Notes: generated by a model not told the origin, from the sequence alone. Positions 46,997 to 63,086 are shown, numbered from the stretch's first letter. The stretch: 64,000 nt of DNA from Agrypnia vestita (GCA_016648135.1 JADDOH010004041.1:1-64000), one strand, 5' to 3'. Made by a program: numbers and translations.

Positions 46997-47756
46997 AGCC
47001 ATGTATTCACTAGGGGACAAATCGCGAAACATCCCGCTCGGCATGTAGCATCAACATCTACGCTCATGTTTCGGGGACAATGACGCGGTCATTTGACGTG
47101 TACGCACCGGGACTCGCATATCTGGTCGCGGAAATGTCACCCGATGAGGTTATGATGACAGCTGCGGTATCTCATTTGGCGAAAACGGGGTTCCGCGCAA
47201 TTCGAAATGTTTTTTTGGGTCGCAATTTTAAATTAACGAGGTTTTACTGAAGTAAATTGAATATTATTAAAAACAAGGTCCTTTTTGCAAATAATTATTG
47301 TTTTCCACACGTCGCGGAAATGTCGCCCTATGAGGTTATGATAACAGCTGCGTATCTGTTTATGTTAATGAGTTTATCGAAACGTAAGAGGAGAAAAAAG
47401 AGGAGAATGCGAAATTATTTACTGCAAAGAGAAAGAAGCTCGGACATTCTATGCGATCTTCGATCGATACAGCTCGATGAGTTCAAGAACAATTTCGTTT
47501 CCCCACATTGTCATCTTGACAGATACAGCGCATGCGTATTCACTTGTAAACATACCACGTGGTACTGACGCTCCGCGTAATGTTGCAGTGAGCTCGCTCG
47601 GGTACCGTGCGCATGGCAACGTTGCCACGGCACGTAGAAATGCAGCGCTATGTTGTGCGCGACGTCGCGGAACAGTGCACGACGTTGCAACGTCACGTCG
47701 ACTCTATGCCGCGCGTGCTGTTGAGGGACAATTTGTCCCCTAGTGAATACATGGCT
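46997..47756. mobile_element. PIF/Harbinger-type element inserted in the CR1-like copy
   Basis: Perfect 26-bp terminal inverted repeats (AGCCATGTATTCACTAGGGG plus ACAAAT) are flanked by TAA (46994-46996, 47757-47759). Inside, the plus frame 47257-47568 reads SLSKRKRRKKRRMRNYLLQR, then DLRSIQLDEFKNNF, which resembles the N-terminal part of Harbinger transposases (Arg-rich WL.R region, then EL..D...F.NF). The DDE domain is missing, so it is a deletion derivative. A block cgcggaaatgtcrcccnatg occurs twice (47127, 47312). Confidence 0.75.
47182..47237 (-). mobile_element. Pogo-like terminal piece nested in the Harbinger element
   Basis: On the minus strand CAGTAAAACCTCGTTAATTT resembles the end at 38915, followed by TTCGAATTGCGCGGAACCCC, similar to gcggaaccccgctaattcga near 38501. 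It lies between the two copies of the duplicated block and was probably involved in that rearrangement. Confidence 0.35.
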
Positions 47757-48007
47757 TAATAAGAAATACGGGTTCAGAGACTTCATTTAAAAGACTTAAA
47801 ACGCACTTATTTACAAAATCTTTTCCAGAACCTTTTTAATATTCGTTGTTTTCTTTTACTACTATATGTTTTGAGCTGTTTTTCTTTCTCTTTTTTTTTT
47901 CATTTTATTTTTAATTTTGTTATTCTATGATTTTAGTATGTAAGAGTTTTTTGTGTGTAATGCGCTATTGAGGTGAAATTTTTACAAAATGGGCGCCATA
48001 TAAATAA

Positions 48008-48069
48008 TCGAATATTATTAATATTATTATTATTTATTATCGGTTTCGACACCAGTGTATCTTCGTCAG
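48008..48069 (-). ncRNA. ATT microsatellite tail and hammerhead-like motif
   Basis: The ATT repeat (48008-48040) ends the CR1-like element. Directly beside it, minus 48069-48041 reads CTGACGA, a GA-ACAC/GTGTC stem region, then GAAACCG: again CUGANGA and GAAA around a stem. Confidence 0.3.
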
Positions 48070-48249
48070 GACGGTATGTTGTTACTGTTGTAGTTGTGCG
48101 TCCGTTCTGACAAAAAAAACCGGTAGACGTTATAAAAAATCAATGTGGTTTATACAAAGTTTGTCAGAAAATAAATTAATGAGGTAATAATGTTTTTTAT
48201 TTTTAAATAATATAAATTTTTGTTTAAAACCACTTTATTGAGTTTATCC

Positions 48250-48283
48250 AATTGGTTTCGGCTCACAGCTGAGCCTTCCTCAG
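48250..48283 (-). ncRNA. Hammerhead-ribozyme-like core motif
   Basis: Minus strand: CTGAGGA, one base, GGCTCA, loop GCTG, TGAGCC, then GAAAC followed by the palindrome CCAATTGG. Stem II is a perfect 6 bp. It is the clearest of the four motifs. Confidence 0.4.
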
Positions 48284-48479
48284 GGTTGAATGTTAACTAA
48301 CCAAAAACAGAATTATAAGCAATCAATAAAGCATTAAGGGAAGAAAGAGACAGATCGTCAACTGTGATGGCGGTTAGGTTAGGTTTTTTTTTTTATGGTT
48401 TTTCATTCTCATAATTTGTTATGCTATTTTATTTTTCATGTTGCGATTATATTTACTTTGTTTTTTACTGTTAAATGTA

Positions 48480-48980
48480 AAGCCGGATTTTTTCGGAGCA
48501 CAGTCCTCGGACCATTACTATTTATTTTATATGTAAATGACACCTTTCAACATAATATTAATGGTCAACTAATTAATATCTTACGTAGACGATACTTAAC
48601 ACCAAAAAACAACATACATCTTATTTTCTCTACAAAAAATACCTATACATTACAACAAAATTATAATCCATGAACAAAAATGTAATACGAACTGTAAACC
48701 ACTTACAGTACTTTCCTAATATTATTTGTACATAAATCGACATAAATCATCCAAAATACCTTGGTGTGATCATTGATCAACATCTAAAAAGGAATAGACA
48801 CATCATAGAATTGGTAAAAAGAATATGGAAATGTATCTACATATTCGTTAGACTAAGGAATTTTTTAAGTACAAAAATTATTAAAAATGTTTATTACGCC
48901 AGTGTTCACTCTCTGCTCATATACGGCGTTATCGGATGGGGAGGAGGTTCTTATAAAAAAAAATCTAAACTAAAATCTTA
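48480..48980 (+). pseudogene. Non-LTR RT fragments, degenerate
   Basis: TVLGPLLFILYVND (RT motif B/C approach) is followed after shifts by YLGVIIDQHLKRNRHI, then FVRLRNFLSTKIIKNVYYAS and VHSLLIYGVIGWGGG. It belongs to the same clade as 27190-27720. The frame runs into the satellite array at 48985. Confidence 0.65.
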
Positions 48981-48984
48981 AGTC

Positions 48985-50960
48985 CAAAAAATTTCCTAAC
49001 TTTTTAATAATTTCCAATAAAATTCTTTAAAATTTCCTTAAAATTTTCCTAAAAATTCCCTTAAAATTAACTAAAAATTTCCTTAAAATTTGGTAAAAAA
49101 ACCCTTAATTTTTTTTAGGACTTCCTAAATATTTCCTAAAAATTTTCTAAAAATTCGTACAAACTTCTTTAAAATTTCCTAAAAATTTTCTAAAAGTTTC
49201 CTTAAAATTATCTAAAAATTTCCTTAAAATTTGTTAAAAAAATCCTTAAAATTTTTTAGGACTTCCTAAATATTTCCTAAAAATTTCCTAAAATTGTTCT
49301 AAAAATTTCGTACAATCTTCCTTAAAATTTCCTAAAAATTTTCTAAAAATTTCTTAAACTTTCCTAAAAATTTCCTTAAAAATTTCATTAAAATTTCCTT
49401 AAAATGACCTAAAATTTTCCTAAAAATTTCCCTGCAATTTCCAAAAAAATTCCTATTAAAATCCTTTTTTTAGGACTTCCTTAGTATTTCCATAAAATTT
49501 CCTAAATATTTCCTAAAAACTTCCTTAAAATGTCCTAAAAATTTCCTTTAAATTTTCAAAAAATTTCCTTAAAATGACCTAAAATTTTCCTAAAATTTCC
49601 ATACAATTTCAAAAAAATTTCCTTAATTGCCTTAACATTTCCTAAAAACTTCTTAAAATTTCAAATAATCTTAAATAATCCTTAAATTGCCTTAAAAATT
49701 TCCTTAAAATTAACTAAAAATTTCCTTAAAATTTCCTTAAAATTATTTAGGACTTCCTAAATATGTACTAAAAATTTCGTACAAACTTCCTTAAAATTAC
49801 CTAAAAATTTTCTAAAAATTTCCTAAAAAATGATATTATTTGTTATTAGTGTTTCCAGAAATCAAATTTTAGGACATCCTTAAAATTTCTTATAAATAGT
49901 CTAAAAATTTCCTTAAAATTTCCTAAAAATTTCCTCAAAAGTAACTAAAAAAATTCCTAAAAAATCCTTCAATTTTTTTAGGACTAAAAAATAAATTTCC
50001 TAAAATTTCCTAAATATTTCCTAAAAACTTCCTTAAAATGTCCTAAAAATTTATTTAATATTTCCTAAAACTTGCTAAAAATTTCCTTAAAAATTTCCTT
50101 AAAATTTCTTAAAAATTCCTTAAAATTTCCTTGTAATTTTTTATGAATTCCTAAATATTTCCTTAAAATTTCCTAAAAATTCTAAATATTTTTTAAAATT
50201 TCCTAAAAACTTCCTTAAAATTTCCTAAAAATTCCTTAAAATTTCCTAAAAATTAACTAAAAATTTCCTAAAAATTAGCTAAAAATTTCCTTAAAATTTG
50301 TTAAAAAAAATCCTTAAAATTATTTAGGACTTCCTAAATATGCACTAAAAATTTCGTACAAACTTCCTTAAAATTTCCTAAAAATTTTCTAAAAAGTTCC
50401 TAAAAACTTCATAAAAATTTCCAAAAAAATTGATATTATTTATTAATGTGTTTCCAGAAATCAAATTTTTAGGACTTCCTTAAAATTTCCTATAAATATT
50501 CTAAAAATATCCTTAAAATTTCCTAAAACTTCCTAAAAATTTCCTTAAATATTTCCTTAAAATTTCCTAAAAATTTCCTTCAAATTTCCTCAAAAGTAAC
50601 TAAAAAAATTTCTAAAAAATCCTTCAATTTTTTTAGGACTAAAAAATAAATTTCCTAAAATTTCTTAAATATTTCCTAAAAACTTACTTAAATTTCCTAA
50701 AAATTTATTTAATATTTCCTAAAACTTTCTAAAAATTTCCTTAAAAATTTCCTTAAAATTTCTTAAAAAATTCCTTAAAATTTCCTTCAAATTTCCTAAA
50801 AATTGTAAATATTTCTTTAAAATTTCCTAAAAATTCCTTAAAATTTCCTAAAAATTCCTTAAAATTTCTATAAATTTCCTAAAAATTTCTTTAAAATTTG
50901 ATAAAATCTTAAAATTTTATAAAAATTTCCTAAAAATGTTGTTATAATTTCCTAAAAGTT
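48985..50960. repeat. 2-kb G-poor minisatellite with higher-order repeats
   Basis: About 2 kb is built from short units of the type TTTCCTAAAAA and TTCCTTAAAA. G is almost absent from the plus strand. Landmarks recur at about 0.6-kb spacing: TGATATTATT before TTTCCAGAAATCAAATTTT at 49831 and 50431; TATTTAGGACTTCCTAAATA at 49744 and 50321; a CTCAAAAGTAACTAAAAAAA block near 49935 and 50589. There are no open frames. Confidence 0.92.
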
Positions 50961-52005
50961 CAAAATTGCTAAGGGTCAAGCTAACACGCCCTTAAACACC
51001 CTTTAACACGCCTTGTCTGATTGCTGTTTCGCGCCTTCGAAGATTAGAAAGTACATTTATATTCTTAACAATTAGTTGTGAAGTGTTTTTACGCTTTCTT
51101 CATGGACAAGGCGCATTGCCTCACGAACTGAAAAGTGAACGAAATAAAAATAAGGAATTCCGCGACGTAAAAGCTATTATACAGTGGTGAATAAACATTG
51201 CCGGTTCGGCGCGCTAGTTAACGATATTGTAATACGCCGATGTAAAAGAAAATCGCTGTTCCACGATCCAACGGTATTTTACAGTGTGAGTAGACATTCC
51301 CGCCTTCCAGCATCCTGTAAGGAATGGAAGTCTGTCGCGTCTTACAATACGCGGGTTATAGAATGTATAATATAACAAACTATGAACAAAGTGTTACCAA
51401 CCAAAAAGTGAGTAGTACCGGAATCTAAACTATACTGATAACCTTGTGAAACAATTGTCTTCGTCTCATTAAAATTATCAAGTGAAAACCACCTCGCCGA
51501 ACTCGAAAACTGTGTGATCGAACATTTCTCAGCATTTTCAGCTCATCGATCAACTCTAGAAAGCGGTCCGAAGCATTACAAAAGACAATAACTAAATAAC
51601 ATCGTATTAACCCTTTTTCAGCGTGACTCTAACAATAATAATGATTTAATCTTTTAAAATCAAAACACATTCGTAACTGTGTCGCTTGCTGATAAATAAG
51701 GAAACCCTCAACCGACAAACGTCCATGTAGCTCCGACGTTCCCGCCACGTGACCCGACTGACCTTCTCCGCCCAGCCTGCCACCGCCCCCGGCGCTGGCG
51801 GTATCAATCGCCCCTCGGAGTGCCGCGCCTACTAAAGGCCTACGCCGAATTCCACTCTTTCCTACCTGTTCCACCGCTGCAACCACCTTGTGTATTGTGA
51901 AGATTTACTATTGAGGTACGGTGACTTTATCCACAAAGTGAGTGTTGCTTGAAGGTCTACCAGACCACCCTACTTAATCATTAAAAATTGACTTGAGCTA
52001 CAGTA
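50961..52005. other. Unassigned; GC-richer patches 51180-51400 and 51640-51900
   Basis: The 85-codon minus frame 51629-51886 is Gly/Ala/Arg-rich with no family; a CpG-rich core lies at 51720-51860. The stretch 51180-51560 has the look of an untranslated leader but no decisive signal. Confidence 0.35.
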
Positions 52006-52231
52006 TCTGTTTAATTTAAATTATTTGGGATTATTTAAACCTAGCAACCTAATACATGTCGTACATATTGTTTCACCATTTGTCTGGTATATTGTATATT
52101 AACTTGGACTGTTTAAACATAGTAATTTATTAGTTATTTCAATTATGTCTGGCATCTTGTTTATTGTAAATTAATTTGGACTATTACTAACATAGCAATC
52201 TAATACTTATTTCAATTATGTCATACATCAT
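52006..52231. repeat. Three imperfect tandem units of 65-90 bp
   Basis: The units share ttggactnttnaacatagnaat and ttatttcaattatgtc. They start near 52006, 52099 and 52168. Confidence 0.65.
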
Positions 52232-52242
52232 GGGTCGATATT

Positions 52243-52279
52243 TATCACCTTTTATTAAAAATTATAATAAAAGGTGATA
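52243..52279. repeat. Hairpin, 15-bp perfect arms
   Basis: TATCACCTTTTATTA and TAATAAAAGGTGATA are separated by 7 nt. Confidence 0.85.
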
Positions 52280-53499
52280 TAAATTGATATGTAATAAATG
52301 AGATTTGTTTGTCACCTCAAATAAGCTTTTATTTCGATCTGCTACATTATCCCCAACCATAATCACTCCAGGAATCAAAATTTATATTAATTCCAAACCA
52401 TTGTCTATATGAGCCCCCCCTGTAGATCCAGTCCGTGCTGATTGTTGCTGTTATAAGTTTATTTATTAAGTATAGCGTATCCCAATCAAGGTAAATCTAT
52501 CCTGACATTACACTCTCCATGAGAGAATCCGATGCAGGTATCTAAAACCTTCCCGTTGAGTCACGAAGTCGTGCAACGCTCGGACAGTGTAACAAAAACA
52601 AAAAAAACAAAAAAAAACAAAAAAAAAATTTCTCCAAGAAGAAGGTACCTAACCTGTATATGAAAATAACCTAAACTATAGAAAGCGACCATTACGCTAT
52701 AGCATTGTTTGTTTTCCTTACAACCATTTGAGAATCATGATTCCCAATCTGTGAGCTTTGCAGTGCCACAAATACTTTTACTATATAAAACATCATTCAC
52801 AGCTGACTGCAAGGTATTTTTATATTATTATATTATACAGTATTTTTTCCCGAGCACCTTCATACATTACACATTTTACATACTCTAGGCATGCTTGATC
52901 CCAAAAGAAAAGAAAAAATCTATTAGGCTCACTCGATCTAGGGAGATCAAATCTTCCATAAGAAAGTGTACCTAACCGGGTTGAGTAGAGAAAATGTTAT
53001 TAAAAAAAAAAACTATTTTATAGGTGTACAAAAAAAACAAGATATTTCTTGTTTTTCTGTCTAATCGAAAATTACATGTAGATAATGACTTGTATTGGAG
53101 ACTTAACTACCTCTAATATCTTTTCTAAATAACTGTTTAATAAAAATAAAAATAAGTGTTTTCAGCAACAAACATCAAGCCGTCCGCAATCTGTACAATT
53201 GTCAAGTCTGACTAATGTCACTACATTAGAAAGTTAGCCGATATAATAGACTACTAAAATTGCAAGTTAAAAATAATGCAATGTTCACAGAAGTTCTGTA
53301 AATCTCGTGTACCAAGTATCACATAAGGATCAAACGTCCCCAGTCTCCCTAATTTATTACTTTAATTCTTACAACAACATTGTTTAAAACATTACATAAT
53401 TTTATTTGGTAATGCATATATGTATTCATTATTAGTTCTTTTTTATCTTGGTTTGGCAAAAGACCGTCAGGGGGCGCTTTCACCGTCATGTTGAGGAGT
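52280..53499. other. Intergenic, no supported gene
   Basis: AT-rich, with an A/C-rich low-complexity stretch at 52590-52630. Confidence 0.4.
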
Positions 53500-54000
53500 C
53501 AAGTAGGTCAGTTTGAAAAAAGCCCTCCTTGGGGCGCTGAACTGGTCCCATGCGGAACAGTTGCCTAACACCTTTATCCATTTTATAATGTGATTCTTAA
53601 ATATTATCCCATTAGCTGCATCTTTTACATATTCCATTGGCAGTCTGTTATAAAGTTTAGTAGAGGAATATTTAATGAATTATGTCAAGATTATAGTCGG
53701 TATTCAGTCATTTTTATTTTCACTGTGTCTCGTGGGTTTAGACTGTTGTGTGTTTTGATAATTAAAAGAATTTTTATAATGATGGGTGAGTAAATTTTTT
53801 GCATATATTTGCCAGATTGTCGGAACTTCGAATTCTTTGAATATATCTTTTGAGCTCGTTCGAATTGTCATTTATTTAAAAAAGTATAACTTTTATTATA
53901 GCCTTTTGTGCTCTAAAAAGTTGATCAACACATGTATAGGCTGTGCCTCCCCATTCTATTATGCCATTATTTTACAGTTTTAGATGACTATATTTGTTTG
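53500..54000 (-). pseudogene. Non-LTR RT C-terminal region, degenerate
   Basis: Minus frames with shifts read MTIRTSSKDIFKEFEVPTIW, QIYAKNLLTHHYKNSF, and KYSSTKLYNRLPMEYVKDA, then FKNHIIKWI. KLYNRLP...FK is the CR1/Jockey C-terminal pattern. It is dead. Confidence 0.55.
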
Positions 54001-56397
54001 TGATTTTGAATGCAGTAAGAGGGATTTGTTTAGGGGCATAAATTGAAATAAAAATCTACATCAAATCATATTTTCATACGAATTTATTAATAAGTTGTTA
54101 GAATAAATTATTATAATACATTTTTAAAGTAAAATTCACAATTTTGTAAAAATAAATTAATTCCAGAAATATACATCAGTGAAATTAATTTGCACGAAAA
54201 TGAAAATATTTATACATTCTTGGGGTGAGATATTTATCGAATATCAAGGCCGTGAATTAGACCAAGGTAGGTATGCCTTATAAAAACATATCATATTATA
54301 TATGTATATACAATGTATGAACAATAAGTATTTTTATGTCATTCGACAAAGTTTTATGATAAATAAAGCCATTTAAAGTAAAATTATTACATCTGTTTGA
54401 TATACAGATTTAATTTTGCACATAACATAGTAATTATATGGAAAAAAAATTGTCTCATTACAAATGAAAAAATTTTGTTTGAAGTTTTTAGAGTATTGTA
54501 ATGTTTAATGAACATAAAGACGTCATGACGTAGGCCAAATATTCAGATAATCACATCCATTCATCGCTTTTACTTGAGTATTATAAGGAATTATCTTATA
54601 AATAATATAATGCATGTTATCATTCGCCTAGTTTTTAACTTGTTAAATAATTATAAGTCAAATTTAATGAACAAACTGGAAAATGATATTCTTACTTATT
54701 CTTATTCCAATGCGTTGAATGTTAAATTTAGTAATGGCTTGTACATATGCATACACTAATATTCAGAAATTAAGTACATTTGTGAAGGTGTAAAATAAAA
54801 TAAAAAAAATATCGTAAGTTGTAATGCGAGGCATTTATTTCAAAATTTTATTTCATTTGTATTTTATCAAAAATAAAATTAACACATTGTAAAATTTAAA
54901 ATGAGAATACAGTAAAGTAGATAAATGGATATACATACTAAAATATTTATTAGAAGGATGTACCCGATCTCCGATCAACCATATCTACAGTAAACTTTCC
55001 AGTCTGATTTCATTTGATTTTAGTTATAATTTTAGATTAAAGTGATGTGTTTTTAGACATAATGATATAATAGCCATCCTTTATGGGTGCTTACATGAAT
55101 TTATGATGAAATCAACATCCAGATTTTATGTAAATTTGATGAATGCAGATACGCAAATGTATTTTATGAAATGTTAAAATTTTATCTCTTGTCAAATGAA
55201 TTATCAAGACGATATTTTTTTCTTGTAGTATATTAAATTGCTTATTTACATAGTATAGTCATTGGCATACCTAAAATAAGGTTTAATTATGATTTGTTTG
55301 AGGATATAATATGTGTAGATTACAACATTCAAACAATTTAACTGGCTGAATTGAGAGGACTCAAATTAATAAAATATGTTATTCATCAAATAAGATATTT
55401 AAAAATAAATAAATTTAAGATGATTACTAAACATTTTAAATTAGGTATTGGTAAGGTTAAATATGTACACGTTTTTAATGTACCTGACCAATTGCTCTTA
55501 CACAAAAATCAATAAAATTTCATTAACTTTGGTTCCTTGTACGTTTATATACATCTAAATTATACATACATGACACAGTACACGTCAGAATACATATATC
55601 TCTGATACACTGTTACACACACATCCAACAACACATACCTACTTTTAATTTTGATAATAAAGGTGATATTAAATTAATCACAAAATGTATGTACAAGATA
55701 AAATATACTTTAAGTAATTAAGTTAACAAAATACTAATAATGTAAAAAATATATGTATATATAAAATGAGTAACATATTTTTCGATTGGTGACAAGATAC
55801 GACAAGATATAAGCCATAAAATAAAAATGTTTCAGAAGGTACCAGCAAGATAAGTTAATAATAAAAAAAAAACAAAAGGTAGATCAACACTTATTTTCTG
55901 AATTAATATAGAATCTGAATGCAAATACATATTCCAAATTAAGTCCAAAATATGAGGATTTTTTACACTATTTAGTGTTCATAAATATATAACACTCCGG
56001 GGATTCGATTTTTTTGCATCAGCAATTGAGTTCCGCGTACATTTCAAAATCGATTTATTAAAGTAAGGTATTTAGACTTCGCGGTTATCACAATTAATGT
56101 TGAAAATATCTCTTAAATATATTTTTAGAAGACAATGATATTCGTGTGATAATCAGTCTTATTCATGAATGAGGTTTATATGAGAGTGATTACAATATTG
56201 ATTTATTATATTAAAACACATAAACAAAATTCGCAACACAACAGAAGGACCACATACTTATATTTGCTTCAACATTAATTTCAATATAACAACTACAGTT
56301 TTTCTGACGGTTTTACCACAACCATCTTTAAAATGCAAAGAAGTGGAAATCAAATGACTTATTAGAAATAATTGTAAAAAAAACTATAATGTGTATA
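54001..56397. other. Very AT-rich intergenic sequence
   Basis: I see no gene, transposon end or tandem array in this stretch. Confidence 0.45.
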
Positions 56398-56886
56398 CAG
56401 AGTGTCTCATAGCTGGTAGCGAAAATTTCGGCGGAGTCTTGATCATTAAATTTTGAATAGAAATTACAATTTTGGTGAAATGCTGACATTTCGTTGTTCT
56501 TGACAAATGTTGATGTTGACAAATGTTGACATTGACATGAAGTTATGGATATAAGCGACATTGCTGTTTACATTTTTTTTTCAAAATTTTTGACTTATTT
56601 TCTGTAAAACATTGGACTATCATTACATGTTATTTTTGTTCTCGTCACTTTACCTGAGTTGTATTAAATCAAATGAATTTTTAATATTCCATATAAGTTA
56701 CTGTAGTAATAGTCCAAAGTCTTGCAGAAGATAAGTAAAAATATTGAAAAAAAAAATGTAAACTTTGATGTCGCTTATCTCCGTAATTGTCGACATTTCA
56801 CCCAAAGCGTAAAGAATATTTTCTATTCAAAATTAAAAAAAAGAAGACTCCTCCGAAGTTTTTGCTACACGCAACGAGACACCCTA
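56398..56886. mobile_element. Palindromic TA-flanked element
   Basis: CAGAGTGTCTCATAGCTGG at the left; gcaacgagacaccct at the right; both flanked by TA. Inverted halves share gataagcgacat/atgtcgcttatc and ggactatcattac/gtaatagtcc. It contains a local duplication of tgacaaatgttga (56498-56534). Confidence 0.7.
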
Positions 56887-57472
56887 TATAATTGTCCAGG
56901 AATGTTTAATTAGAAAACAAAAAATGATTTAAATAAAATGGAATAAATGAAGATGCACATACAATCGACACATTTAATATAAAGATTTGAAAGTGTATGT
57001 AGAAATGTCTTAGCACAGGGTTGCACTGGAGAATTGGATTAAATTGCAAATATTCACTTTGGTACTTATCTGAATTCACAAATGTTTAGAGGGAGTTTTG
57101 TATAATAGTTTTACCATTTGGATAAACGGATCCAGTTTTATTTTGATAAACGAAACTAAACCACTCACCCGAAAGTTTATCATTTCAATCACTAGTTGTG
57201 CTTGTCGATTTTCTCGCGAGGAGTTCTGTTGCCATCACTTGTACTTAATGTCAATATCACTGCCATCTAGTAAGTGTTCAGATCTGTGTATATATAAAAA
57301 ACATCCCCGTCGAAAGTGAAAAGAGTAAAATCTAACATTGGTGTATTTGTTAAAAAGTGTTCTTAATTCTACTTGAGGAATATTAGGTCAGCACCACTAC
57401 ATATTTCTGCTTAAATTAATATTCGTGTTTTTTAAATAACTCTAATAAATGTGTTATAAACTCAACGTGTTA
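56887..57472. other. Intergenic, no supported gene
   Basis: AT-rich; the 73-codon frame 57098-57319 is unrecognised. Confidence 0.4.
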
Positions 57473-58036
57473 CAGGACGGCCTGTAGCTAGTAGGAAAAA
57501 CTTTGGGAGAGTCCTCTGCATTGAATTTTGAATAGAAAATATTTTTCACACTTTGGGTGAAATATCGACAGTTACGGAGATAGAAGCAACATCAAAGTTT
57601 GCATTTTTTTTAGATACTTCTGACTTATTTTTCTAAAACGCTGGACTATCACTAAAGTAACTTATACGGTATATTAAAAAATCATTTGCTGTAATTAAAT
57701 CAAATAAAATTATTAAAACCTTGCAGATTTTTTTTTTAATTTCATTTGACTTGTATTAAAGTGAATGAATTTTTGATATAATAAAGTTACTGTTGTTGTG
57801 TACAAAGTTTTACAGAAAATAAGTAAAAAATAATAAAGATGCAAACTAAAGCGCCCTTGAGGAGAGTATTCGCGAAAACGGCGCTATAAAGTTATCCAAT
57901 TATTATTATTATTATTTTGATGTCGATTATCTCTGTAACTATCAATATTTCACCCAAAGGGTCAAGAATATTTTCTATTCAAAATTGAATGAAGAAGACT
58001 CCCCCAAAGTTCTTGCTACTAGCTACGAGACACCTG
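57473..58036. mobile_element. Palindromic TA-flanked element with nested CR1-like tail
   Basis: CAGGACGGCCTGTAGCTAG at the left and gctacgagacacctg at the right, flanked by TA. Inverted halves share gacagttacggagat/atctctgtaactatc. The right half is interrupted at about 57848-57917 by a foreign segment ending in ATT repeats. Confidence 0.7.
57848..57917 (+). mobile_element. Extreme 5'-truncated CR1/L2-like 3' tail
   Basis: gcgcccttgaggagagtatt, then ggcgctataaagttatccaa and an ATT microsatellite, like the 3' end of the element at 45870-48040 (gcgctattgaggtgaaattt, gggcgccatataaataatcg, ATT repeats). It splits the palindromic element between gcaaacta and ttgatgtcg. Confidence 0.6.
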
Positions 58037-58093
58037 TATATAGATTTATATATATAAATATATGTTGAGTTTGAAGTTTCCGAGAGCATAGTG

Positions 58094-58200
58094 TATGGAA
58101 CAGACATGCTTTCTGGATTAGATTTACGTCAGCCTAGATTTTCCCAAAAAAAACATCCAGCAACGCGCGATCTAATCTAGAAAATACATGCGTTCTATAT
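58094..58200. repeat. Imperfect inverted repeat beside the gene's 3' end
   Basis: TTTCTGGATTAGAT at about 58110 and ATCTAATCTAGAAAA at about 58171, both extended by CATG-containing flanks. It could be a short MITE or a stem in a longer 3' UTR. Confidence 0.5.
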
Positions 58201-58359
58201 ATACAGACGGCAGTGTTTAATTTCAATAAATGAATATAAGTAAAAGCAATAATTTTATAATTTTATAAATGTACAAAACCACTGAGACAAGTTTTATACG
58301 AAAGCAAAATTACGAGTTGTAAACGGCATCATCGGAAGATTCTACGATTTGGCCTTCAA
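58201..58359 (-). promoter_or_regulatory. 3' untranslated region with possible poly(A) signal
   Basis: AT-rich sequence follows the stop codon. The hexamer ATTAAA occurs on the minus strand (plus positions 58216-58221), about 140 nt after the stop. No canonical AATAAA was found in this stretch, so the transcript end is uncertain. Confidence 0.3.

Positions 58360-63086
<4,727 letters not shown>

Larger units (their letters stand above)
45870..47839 (+). pseudogene. CR1/L2-like non-LTR retrotransposon with nested DNA transposon
   Basis: RT fragments lie in order on the plus strand: LVLLALLDMSAAFDTVDHQI (RT motif A), GVPQGSVLGPLLDILYT, then a shift to CYADDTQIYFF (the catalytic YADD), KLLGVHIDSDISINTHISK, RVEFKLCWLMYKATHNMAPL and RFNERAFAVAGPKAWNSLPS. 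A 760-bp insertion at 46997 interrupts the last frame. After it, GSETSFKRLKTHLFTKSF continues to a stop at 47839. The 5' end is truncated near 45870, and stops and shifts in the middle make the element inactive. The 3' UTR ends in an ATT microsatellite (48008-48040). Confidence 0.8.

Noticed and set aside
48985..50960. CRISPR-like or coding interpretation of the repeat array
   Set aside because: Units are contiguous and degenerate with no spacers, no open frames and clear eukaryotic context.
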